This document shows positions 10,135-20,724 of a DNA stretch of 64,000 nt, in pieces. Numbering within the stretch: the first letter of the stretch is position 1; the number at the start of each line of letters is the position of its first letter. The stretch is from Vitellaria paradoxa (taxonomy: Eukaryota > Streptophyta > Magnoliopsida > Ericales > Sapotaceae). Location: the NCBI GenBank assembly GCA_019916065.1, contig CM034234.1, forward strand, positions 5,182,342 through 5,246,341. Reading direction: 5' to 3'. A program made the translations under genes and the position numbers. Below the pieces are notes generated by a model that saw only the letters and a list, made by a program, of their open reading frames with translations, had not been told where the DNA came from and searched no databases.

Positions 10135-11497
10135 TTGCTCAGAAGGCTTTACTTATTTCAGGAACTAGAAATATTTTTCTGCAAATGCATTCATTATTGT
10201 TGGCTATCAATTGTCATAATTTATATATGATAATGCAAAGACATTAAACCAATTTCCCCCCTCCCTTCTTTCTCTCTCTCTCAACTCGGCATAGTCTTAA
10301 TCATCATTCAGATCGAGAAAGTCCAATCGAATAACCTAAGGTAACAGGATTTCACCCCCATGGAAAGGTATTGGCACTGTCCATCTGGGGAAGTTGGGGG
10401 GAGAGGGTCGCCTTTGGAAGCGTTCGCCGGTACACGTAGCTCTCTTCCAAGGGCATTACATAAAGAATTTTTGGCAACTGATCTGAATTGATCCTCCTGT
10501 CAGTGGTTAATTTTGTGATTCCGAGGAATTTTTTTTTTTTTTTGGTAACTTGAAACGCTAATAGGTTTATTACAGCTTTCAACGAATTGCATAACTGATG
10601 GGTAAAATAAAAAAATATACGTTACTTTTTACGTACTCTATTTGAGTCAGGAATCGAATTCGTATAATTTTTGTGAAAATTATACTCACAAGTTACTCAC
10701 GCTCATCTTAAGGGGTTGTGATCCCAAGAATTGATTTAATTTCGTAATAACCCATTGCTCTAGTGGGAAAAAAAAGTTACTGGTTGGCACTGGACTATAG
10801 ATGGCGAACCAAATTGGATCCTCATTATTCAAACCACCCCCCTGGGGGGGGGGGTGTTGGGGTAAAAAACCAAGCAGCAAATCAACAAGCTCATTAACCA
10901 TAAGAACTTGGCCAACCACAAAGCTAATGATAATGATACAAGTCAAGCAGCTGGTAATGTTTTGCTCCCCCAATTTTTCACAATTTTTTCTCACTTTAAA
11001 AACTTAGTGAACTCTTAAAAAATAGGGAATAATAACATATCTAATTTTTGATAAAGTATAACATAAATACACAACCATAATTGAAAGGGTTAACATTTAC
11101 TCTATTTTAACCCACACCAAACGCAACCTAAGGCTGAATAGATATCAGTAACAGAGGATCTAATATAAGCTTGTAAAATTAAAAAGAATCAAATGTTTGT
11201 AACCATTTCGACGTGCACTTGATACCACACACGATGATCTTTCCTGTAGTTGTATAAGTTGATCAGGTAGCGCACTAGCTAGAATTAAAAGCAAAAGCTA
11301 GGGTAAGACAATTTCCTTCAAACCCGACAGAAGCAGAAGGAATCTTAACTTGTAAAGACCACTGCACACGTAAAGTTTTGAGTTCACGAGGAAAAAAAAA
11401 GGTTCCTCAAAAAGTCTGCACTACAAGTTTATGTAATAGATATTTATTCACACTCCTCAAAAGAAGAAAGGATGATGCTAGCAACTGAAAATAACGC
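10135..11497. other. Intergenic between convergent genes
   Basis: Holds the 3' UTR of the RRM gene and, at the right, the 3' UTR of the minus-strand gene. A CT microsatellite lies at about 10,268-10,282. A B-box-like 'gaattcgattcc' is present on the minus strand near 10,645 and may be a SINE remnant. A C/G homopolymer patch is at 10,836-10,861. No protein was recognised. Confidence 0.45.
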
Positions 11498-13433
11498 TCA
11501 TGTAGCCTCTGCAACAGAGAAGTGCACCTTCGTGACAGATTTCTTTAGGAAACTATTCCCACAATAGGAGTCCGGGATGCCAACATCAAAATCCCCTGAT
11601 CCCCCAGAAGACTCGTTGCAATCAACCACTCTCTCAACATCATCCAGCGGTTCGTAACACTTGTTAGGACCCCCACCACATTTCCACACCTGCTTCTTGT
11701 CCTTGCTGCTGCTGCTGCCCCCTTTATGAGGTTTGCCCTTCTGCTTTTTCTTTCCATTCTTTTTACTGTCATAATTCTTCTTTCTTCCATTCTTGGACTG
11801 TGGTTTCTTAATTCTCACAAATGTCGATATTGATGTTGATGGAGGAGGATCATACACATCAGAAGCCCATGTCACAGTAAGCTTCTTTGGAGAGATCCCC
11901 TGTTTCTCACGGCTACCTTTCATGGCGGATACAAGCTTCAAAGGAGTCTGAAAGAGAACAAAACATGAAGCGGAAAAAAGAACAAATTGAACTGTCAAAA
12001 GAACAAAAAACGGGTGGTGGTGCTGCCTTTGCCACTTTTTATTATACTCTACCATTTGTTTTTTATTTTTTTGGGGGGGGGGGGGGGTTTGTACGGCCAC
12101 TACATAAATTCAGAACAAGATTGCGTCATTTGTTGTGTTCGCTACAGTATAACTACCAACCTCCACATAACAATCTGAAAGATACGTAAGCAAAAAATTT
12201 ATTCCTTTGTAAGCAAATATTACCTATCTTTGTTAGGAATAATTTCAGGCAACCAGAAACAAATTCCAAAACATTTACAAATGTCTCACTGTTTAGATTT
12301 CTCTCTCTCTCTCTCTTTCTTTCTTTCTTCTTTTTATTTTATTTATTTATTTATTTTTTGCAAAAAGCTAAAAAAACTAAAAAGGATTGCTACCATAATA
12401 GAAACTATTTTGGTCAGCAGTTGCAACACAAATCATGAATTTATCATCCAATGTTACATTCATTTAGTTGCAGCTCGGATAACAACATACCATCTGCCTA
12501 AAACTTTTAGGATTATCAGAAGTACCTTGTCATTGCCGGAGTCTGGCTCAGACGAAGAATGAATGGGTGGCTACAACACATATAAAGAGTTAAGAGATCT
12601 AATGAACAAAAACCTTAATCTAAGAGTGCACCAAGATTCAATTGCAGCCACCTTTGACATTGATATCCCACCCCTATAATAAACTGACATATGCATATTA
12701 AAACAATGAGAGGAAGGGGGGGGGGGAAGAATCCATCAATTACATCTGAGTGGCACCACTAGCACCATCCTGATTGAAATTAAAGTATGCAACTAACCAC
12801 TGCCCAAGTACTTGCAAATAATATGAGCAACACGTAAGACACTTATCTGTCTTCAATCAATACCAACATCAAACTCACATAATAGAAATCCATGCACCAT
12901 GACATGATAATATGGGGGAAAAAGAGTAAAGACACAACATGAAACACCAAAATTTCACGGACAAATTACCAACTTACAGGCAAGGAAATGGACCGAGAGT
13001 GTGCAGGATTAAAAGATTTGTAGGTACTCTGCTTCAATACTGCAGATGTTATGTCATTTTCCCCGTCCTCATCCGTAGATGCAGCAAGAGATGCTTTCTT
13101 ACCAGAGACTGGGAATGTTGCACACTTGGATAAGCATTTATCAGAAGTTACAATAGTTGATTCAGTTTGATCTGGATCTTCACATTCATCTTCCTCCTCA
13201 ACATTGCAGTTGTTAATCTTCCTGGACGGTTGACATACAATGGAGTTTGATGCCAATTTCTGATCATCCTGAACATGTAGAAATTCTGTCAGACTGTTCC
13301 CAAGTTCATCGAGGGATACATCTTCCAGGACATGACAAGAACACTGGGATGGCTCTGGATCCAGCGGCCTCAAGTAGTAGGATCTATTAATGTCCTTGGA
13401 AACTAATGCACCCATAGGAGAACCAGTGTTCAT
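11498..13433 (-). CDS. Conserved plant protein of unknown function
   Basis: Three coding exons on the minus strand join in phase 0: 12978-13433, 12526-12570 and 11498-11947, with donors GTAAGT and GTACTT and clear AG acceptors. They give 316 residues from the ATG at 13433 ([14 protein letters not shown]). The middle has a short acidic patch ([12 protein letters not shown]) and a SRSISLP motif. The middle exon adds [15 protein letters not shown]. The last exon begins [17 protein letters not shown], then [15 protein letters not shown], a lysine-rich tract (about residues 200-250) and a conserved C-terminus [21 protein letters not shown] recognise this as a plant-specific family without a known role. 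The basic tract suggests nuclear location but does not prove it. The true start is uncertain: an AG acceptor lies 27 bases upstream of the ATG (exon start 13,460), so at least one leader exon precedes it. Confidence 0.8.
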
Positions 13434-14162
13434 TGCGAAAATCTTGACCAGCAGGAAAAACTGCAACAGGACCGAGTATCCTCGTAAACCACATAAAACA
13501 AATAGATTTCTCTAGTAAAAGGATCACCAAGCTTCATTAACCAAAAAAGGGTGACTTGAAGCAATGACGTCTCATCAAAGAGTATGCTTGTAAAATAAAT
13601 CAAATGATGAACAGATATCTGTTGTACAAAGATCAACGGGCTTTTATTGGAAAAGGGAATTACCGAAAAAAGAAGTCACCAAAAGATCTAAATGTTAGTA
13701 CTTTGCTTACAACATGCAGCAAAAGTACATAAATTCATCCTCAGCAATGAAATGGGAGACTAAAAATCACAAAAATAAAAATAAACACTCGATCAATTTG
13801 TCTGTCACATTACACAGGCAATTGTGTGCTATAGTTTTTAATGAAACTTCTTAATAATTGAACAGAAGGAAATAAGGAAGAAGGTATTCTATTAGATAGT
13901 CTAAAACATCAGATCATGGGCAGTGGTTTGCTTATGTCCGGACTCCAGAATATAATAAGGCCCATTTTAGGGTGTTACTAAGTTGTCACACAGTGGTTGA
14001 ACAAGCAAACATAGCAGCATTGTGAAAATCAAACATTTTTAGACTTAATGAACAGTTGCACAAAATAAATTTTATTTTATTTTTGTTTTTTTTTTGGGGG
14101 GGGGGGAGGTTAACACTAAATCAATAAATCAACTACTACAAAAATATTACAGTAAGATGACA

Positions 14163-14370
14163 TGGACGGATCTATATTGGGGCAACCCCCCCCCCCCAAA
14201 AAAAAAACAAAAAAAAAAAGAAAAAATTACAAAATTCCATTAGTACATAAGTTTTGGATATTGAATTATATAGTTTGACCCGCTCTTCTTAAACTACTCG
14301 TTTTTTTACTAATTTGATAAATTCTTGAGAGCTTTTGCCCCCGTTATAAGAAATTTCTGACTCCATCCCT
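14163..14370. mobile_element. Second copy of the ggacggatct...ccatccct element
   Basis: Begins 'ggacggatct', carries 'ggggcaac' then a C-run and A-runs, and ends 'ctgactccatccct'. It is a shorter, uninterrupted relative of the element at 7345-8199, located in the presumed leader intron of the minus-strand gene. It is non-coding. Confidence 0.5.
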
Positions 14371-14795
14371 TGTAAGAGCACCAACATCAGTAACTGCAAA
14401 TGTCATCTTTATGTAGGCAACGATTCCTTATATCCCAAAAACCTCAAAAAGGCAAGACTAATAACACAAGCACCTAATTGTTTAGCAACAGTCAAACAGC
14501 TCAACATGGAATAAGAATTGAAAGAAATATCAACACCTTCATGATATTAAATACGACCATGTTAAAGAGATAAAATAGCATTAAAAAAACAAATACCTTT
14601 ATGCAACGAGAAGGAAAACCAGGCAAAACCACCAGGCAATACCAAGCTTTCACGATCTCTTCGGACAACCAATAATTCACCTTAAAATAACTAAATTTAT
14701 CCGATTTGTTGACGACTAAATGGAGTTACTCTACTCGAAGAAGATCGGACAACGGAAAACAAAGTGTCAAACAAAAAAGCACCAAAAAACGAGCG

Positions 14796-14927
14796 TTAAC
14801 TAAGATTACCACGCCGATCACCCTTTTCGAGACGTTTCAGACGGGGAGGACAAGAACCGCCATAGAAGGAGGTCAGGGACGGAATAACAGCACGAGTGAG
14901 CAATTCAACAGCGGGTAACGAAGGCAT
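14796..14927 (-). other. 43-codon ORF in the leader exon (uORF or alternative N-terminus)
   Basis: On the minus strand the first sizeable ATG after the putative transcription start opens MPSLPAVELLTRAVIPSLTS and closes after 43 codons. A possible GT donor lies within its last codons (GTG|gtaatc). Splicing from there to the acceptor at 13,460 would not keep the downstream frame, so on this evidence it is more likely an upstream ORF. A missed intermediate exon could make it coding. A minimal ATG-GGT-TAA uORF sits further 5'. Confidence 0.4.
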
Positions 14928-15220
14928 TTTCCGATGCTCTTCGAAACCCTAAGCTACTGTGCAGAGGGAGAGAGGCACCTAAACAACCCTTTAGACAGTA
15001 GGATCGAAGATCAACGATACGGAGAAAACGAATCGATCCTGATGAAAATGAAAAAGAGAACGAACCGATCGATCGATTCGAGATTTATATTAACCCATCA
15101 AAGTAGCGAAAAACAGTGATCGGCTTTGAGGATCGGAATCAGACCGAGAGAAGCGGGATCGAGGGTTGACCACGAGAGGAAGAAACGCAACAGCGGTTAG
15201 GTTATTGTATATATAGGTAC
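14928..15220 (-). promoter_or_regulatory. Promoter and 5' leader of the minus-strand unknown gene
   Basis: Read on the minus strand, a TATA-like CTATATATA sits at about 15,208-15,216. It is followed by a pyrimidine-rich leader containing 'gcttagggtttcgaag' shortly before the ORF at 14,927. The 'agggttt' motif is common in plant 5' UTRs. The assignment rests on motif and position. Confidence 0.5.
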
Positions 15221-16129
15221 GGTAGGGGTGAATGGATAGCTCAGCTACATGGGCTACGCGCGTGATAATAATAAAAAAGGTAAATTACACATAGGTTCCT
15301 AAACATTCAAGTAATTATACTTCAACCCTCTCAACATTGAAAAATTGCTAACCTCCTACCCATCAGTTAGGCTTTTGTTAGAGTTGTAGTTAAAATAATG
15401 ACGTCAGCTAAAATGGATTCAATATTTCATTTTTACCCTTCTTTCTAGCATGTTCATATATACAAATATATTTAAGCCATGGCCACCGGAAAATCAGAAG
15501 CTCCCCAATGACCAATACCTTCATGGAGTACAACTCAATCTTTAGCTTGCTTCCATCAAACACAATCTCAACGGTATACCTACTCTCAATCAAGCTTCAT
15601 CTGTATAGGTAGCCAGAAAGAACAAGAGGGTTGCAAATCCTTCTTTGTTAGGATGTTTTGGTAGGGGGTTGGTGTTGCCGCCGGCAGAGGTGATGGTTGT
15701 TATCGGTGTTTTAAGCAAACCCCAATTGTAGATTCCCCTAATGAGTCCCAAACAAGCGACCCAAATAGCCCTGAGTTTACATACAAATTGTTGAGAGCTT
15801 TGACAAAAATAACGATATGTATTCGAAAGAATGCAATCCCCATTTAGATACAGACAATAGCAATGGGAATTGAAAGAACTATTTTCGATTCATTTGTCTG
15901 TTTGTACTTGGTGCTTGGTTGAAGATATATTTGATTTTTGAAGAAATTCTTTGAAGCCTTTTGTGGGTACCTTAATCTTTTGATTATGTGTGTGTGTATG
16001 TAAGTACAAAGAAACTGGGATTTAGATGAACTTGCAGCCATTGAATTCATTCAAATTCAAGTTCTTTTTGCGGGCACAATTGTGTTGTATGACTATTTTA
16101 TATGAATTATAAATTAATAAATATATATT
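15221..16129. other. Intergenic, upstream region and repeat edge
   Basis: From about 15,277 a block starting 'aggtaaattacacatagg' begins; an inverted, diverged counterpart lies at about 21,740-21,800. The rest (15,420-16,130) has no recognised protein. A TG microsatellite is at about 15,987-15,996. Confidence 0.4.
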
Positions 16130-16496
16130 TTTACAATCCCTTTCATGCTGATAAATTGACGGAATCTGTTAAGAGGATTAATTTTGCTTGTATATGCATT
16201 GAGGTTGGCACTGATTCTCTTTTGCCTAACTCTTTCAATATTGAGTTAGAGGATGGTTCTGTGGAAGAAATTCATGTTGAGTATAATTGGGTCCCCAAGA
16301 AGTGTGATCTTTGTAAAGAATTCGGCCATCTTACTCGTTCTTGCAAAAAACATCCTCATCAAAAATGGCTGCCGAAAGCTCCTTTGTCCTCTTCCACATC
16401 CTTCCACCTTAAAAGGATGAAGGTTAGCAGCAAGTAAGGAAGCATGGGAAGGACCCTATAGTTGATCGGACTCCCTCCCCAACTCGGCAACCTCTT

Positions 16497-16940
16497 TTGC
16501 CTCCAATCGATTGTAGTGCTAGCAATCCTTTTGCTGCTTTATCTTCTAATGATCTTGATTCCGAGACTGTACCTATATCCCTTTCACCTTTTGTTATGGA
16601 GGAGGGTGGTCCTTTGAATAGTCTTGGCAATGTTGCGGGTAAATTCTCTACACTTCCATGTGTCTCCTCTTCCTTTATGGAGGAAGATGATACTTGTTAT
16701 CTATCTACTACTCAGACCTGCAATCCAATTATTTCAGAAGGGATTTCAAGGTCGAATAAGGAGTCTTCTTCCTTGTTGGATTCTACTTCTTCGCATCTTA
16801 ATTTATCTCTTCTCCAAAAAGTGACTTCGGTGGATGAGTCTGATTCCAAGAAGCGAAATAAGAAGAAAGATCTAGAAAGTCTAAGGAGGGGTCTAGTGGT
16901 ACACTGGGTGATTATTCCTCCTAATGATCTCTATGATTAA
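16497..16940 (+). pseudogene. LINE ORF1 C-terminal remnant
   Basis: This 147-codon open frame follows the zinc knuckle and is serine-rich and low-complexity, ending a few bases before the ORF2 endonuclease motif. Its position between the knuckle and ORF2 makes it the tail of LINE ORF1. No catalytic motif is present. It is separated from the knuckle frame (16,102-16,437) by a stop and a frame change. Confidence 0.55.
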
Positions 16941-17087
16941 GTCTGCCTCGTGGAACATTAGGGGTTTGAACGACCCCTTAAATCAATGTGACGTACGTCA
17001 TTTAGTTTCTAACATGGTTTTGCTTGCTTTGCTTTACTAGAAACAAAGATTAAACCCTGCAATAAGGAGAAGATTGAGCGTGGGTTA

Positions 17088-20000
17088 TTGATGGGATGGA
17101 ATTGTGTTGCCAATTATGAATGGGATGATTTTGGTAGAATTTGGGTATGGTGGAATCCTACTAAGCTCAAAGTTAATGTTCTCTTCATGAGTAATCAGAT
17201 TGTTGATCTTTTTATCACCATTATTGATTCGGGTACAGCATTTCATATTTCATTTATTTATGGCTCAAGTGACATTTCTTCTCATCAAATGTTGTGGTCA
17301 CACTTGAGGAGGTCTTCCACTCCTTTTTCTAATTCCCCTTGGATTATTATGGGTGACTTTAATGTAATTCGGTTTCTTCATGAGAGGCAAAGAAGCACCT
17401 CAGATTGGCCTTGTTTTATGAATGAGTTAAATGACTGCTTGTTGGAGGCCGGGTTAGATAATCTGCGTTTTAGTGGTCTTTTATATACTTGGCATAATGT
17501 TGGAGGTGATGGGCACATTATACGTAAGTTGGAATTCTTCTTGGCTGCACTCTTTTGATAATGCTACAGCAGAATTTTTGTCATATGGTATCTCTGATCA
17601 CTCGTTTGTTCTTGTGGATCTTGGGGTTTCTTTGCCTACTTTTCGTAGGCCTTTTAAATTCTTTAATCACTGGGCTGAATTTGATGAATTTTTTCCTTTG
17701 GTGGAGTGTATTTGGAGTACTCATGTGGATGGCCTTGCTATGTTTCAAGTTTATAGGAAGTTAAAACTCCTCAAATCAGCCTTAAAGGAGCCAAGTTACA
17801 AGAAGAATAAAGAAATTGCTCAAACTCTCGAGCCTTTGCGTCTTGAGCTAGGCTCTATTCTATCTTCTATAGCTAATGGGGGTGATTTGGAGCTGATTGA
17901 AAAAAAAAAAAGATTGCATTCATCGTTTCTCCATTGCAAGTCGAAGTTTCGAGAGTTATGCTAAGCAGAGGAGTAGGGTCCAATGGCTTGCTGAGGCTGA
18001 TCATAACTCAGCTTTCTTCTTTAACTCTGTTAAGGCTCGGTAGAATGTGAACAAGATCTTAGCTATTCAAAATGATAATGGTGCTTAGGTTCGAGGGAAT
18101 GATGCTATTGCAGTTATGGTCGTGGATTTCTATCATCAGCTTCTTAGTTTTGATTGTTCTTTTTTTTATACTGGTATTGATGCTCTAAGGGAATTCATTG
18201 GCCCTTCCTTACGGAATCATGATACCATTGTACTGGACGCCTCATTTTTAGATTTGGACATTCGTGATGCCATATTTAGTCTTCATCCTAATAGGGCTCC
18301 CAAGCCTGATGGGTTCAATGCTTTCTTTTTCTAAAAGACATGGCACATTATTAATCATGATGTCACCAAGGCTGTGCAAGAATTCTTCTCGTCCAAGGTT
18401 CTTTTAAAGGAGTCCAATGCTACTATAATGGCCCTTATTCCAAAGGTGCCTAATGCTTCTCGATTAAATAACTTTTGTCTTATCTTTTGCTGTAACTCAA
18501 TTTACAAGTGCATTACCAAATTGCTAGCCAATCGGTTAAGAAGTGTTCTTCCCTCTTTTGTGAATAAATTTCAGGCAGCATTTGTTCAAGGTAGACATAT
18601 TAGAGACAATATCTTGCTGGCTCAAGAATTGGTGAGGGGCTATCATCTTTATTCTTCTTCCACTCGATGTGCTTTAAAAGTGGACTTGATGAAAGCCTTT
18701 GATTCACTGCGATGAGACTTTCTTTGGGATTCTCTACTATTACTCGGCTTTTCTCCTACCTTCATATCGTGGATCAAAGCTCGTGTCTCCACTCCACGAT
18801 ATTCAATTTCCATTAATGGAAAGCTTCATGGTTATTTTGAAGGACATAAGGGAATCCGTCAAAGTGATCATCTTTCCCCTTTCTTATTTGTGATTTGTAT
18901 AGAGATCTTTTCGCGTATTCTAGACAAGCGCATTCGAGACTCTTCTAATTTCAAATATCATTAGAAATGCTGTAAGTCTCGAATCTCTCATCTTAGTTTT
19001 GTGGATGATTCGATGATCTTATATAAAGAGGATCTGGACTCTTTCAAGGTTGTACAGGATCCATTAATGACTTTTTCCTCTCTTTCTAGGCTTCGGCCAA
19101 ATGCTGCTAAAAGTACAATATTTCTCTCTGGAGTTGATAATTTGGTGAAAACTGAGCTTGTGAATTATATTGGCTTTGCAGTGGGTTCTTTCCTGGTTCA
19201 GTACTTGGGCATCCCTCTTATCTCCACGAAACTCAGAGTTTCTGACTGTGATGCTTTGGAAGAGAAAATCTTAAGGCAAATTAAGGTTTGGACCAATAGA
19301 TTCTTATCATTTGTTGGGCGACTTCAACTTATGCAATCTGCCTTATTTAGTATACAAGCCTATTAGAGCTATCATTTTGTTTTGCCTTCCAAGATTATAA
19401 AATCCATAGAAAGTACTCTCTTCGCTTTCTTATAGACTGGTGTTTCTTTAAAAAAGACATGGTGTGAAAGTTTCTTGGGAAGAGCTCACAAAATCAGAAG
19501 ATTGGGGGGGCTTGGTATTAAAAAGATCAAAGATTGGAATCTTGCTTGTATGGCTAGATTTATTTGGATGATTTGTCAACCTCACTCTACTTCTTTGTGG
19601 GTGTCTTGGGTTAAAGAGAATCTTCTCCATCGAGACTAGTTTTGGGTTGCTAAAGTGCCATGGAAATGTTTTTGGACTTGAAGGAAAGTCTTGAAGCTTT
19701 GAGAAAAAATTCAGCCTTTTATTACTATGAAGATTGGGGATAGTGCTCGCACTTTATTGTGGTTTGACTCTTGGATGTCACGAGGTCTCATTTGTATTTC
19801 TACTTCTGCTCAGGTTATATATGATTTAGGCTTACCAAAGGATGCAAAAGTTAATTCCATCATTTCTATGGGACGTTGGCTTTGGCCTATTGCTAATTCC
19901 GATGACCTAATTGACTTGAAGGAAGAAACTCTTTCTTTGCCGTTGCCTAATTGCTCTACAACTGATATGGTGCTTTGGAATGACTCACAGATCTTCTCTC

Positions 20001-20170
20001 TTAAGGCCGCTTGGGATGTTCTGCGTGCCCGCTCCCCTAAGGTACCTTGGAAATATATTGTATGGTTTAAATATCATATTTCCCGCCGCTCCTTCATTTT
20101 GTGGCTTGCTATTTGGGGACGTCTTGCTACTCAGGGCCGTCTTCTTTCTTTTAAGCTGCTTCAAAACTAA
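17088..20170 (+). pseudogene. LINE ORF2 remnants (endonuclease, reverse transcriptase, zf-RVT)
   Basis: Separate open pieces give the protein order: endonuclease 17,088-17,558 and 17,473-17,964; linker 18,116-18,334; reverse transcriptase 18,374-18,715 and 19,001-19,366; zf-RVT 19,727-20,170. Adjacent pieces sit in different frames or are split by single stops, as expected from decay after insertion. Key residues such as GDFN and two of the catalytic aspartates remain readable. Confidence 0.8.
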
Positions 20171-20724
20171 TGTATTGTCATCTCTATGGAGATACTGTTG
20201 AGGACCATGACCACTTATTCTTAGGTTATTCTCTTTCTTTTCGAGTTTGGCGAGCTATTTTTAGAAAAGGTGATATTGATGCCACGCTCTCATCCTAGTC
20301 GGATCTTTGGCATTGGGCATGCTCTTCATTTAGAGGTAATACCCTTCTTTCTTACATTGGCTGCCTTGCCTTTGCAACTACAGTCTATTCTATATTCTAT
20401 ATGGAGGGAATGAAATTCTAGGCTCCATGTCAATTCTTCAAAGTCAGAGATCTATTTTATCACTTTGATATCGGATTTGGTTTGATTGAGACTAATGGAA
20501 AGTTCAGGTTTTCCTTCTACTTTTACTAATCATTACTTGGTTCATAGTTGGCAGCTTCCTTCCTCTCTTATTAGTGGTTGATTGGTTTGGGTTGTTTTCA
20601 ATGTTTGCTTGTGCTTTTTGGTTATCTTTTGAGCAATGATACGATATAATCACCAAGGTATGCTCCTGAGTATTCGTCCATTATGTTATTATTAATATAA
20701 TTTTTTTCACCTTTCAAACAAAAG

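Larger units (their letters stand above)
16130..20724 (+). mobile_element. 5'-truncated, degenerate L1-type LINE
   Basis: Pieces of both LINE ORFs run in order on the plus strand, broken by many stops and shifts. ORF1 C-terminus: a CCHC zinc knuckle CDLCKEFGHLTRSC near 16,304-16,345. ORF2: endonuclease start SASWNIRGLNDP (about 16,943), endonuclease core with MGDFNVI (17,349), and reverse transcriptase with QAAFVQGRHIRDNILLAQEL (18,574) and LKVDLMKAFDS (18,675). The catalytic box reads FVDDSM (19,001) instead of the usual F/YADD. A zf-RVT domain follows (LWNDSQIFSLKAAWDVL, 19,974). The 3' end is near 20,701-20,724. The 5' part of ORF1 is missing. I could not identify a convincing target duplication. 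It is not functional. Confidence 0.85.
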
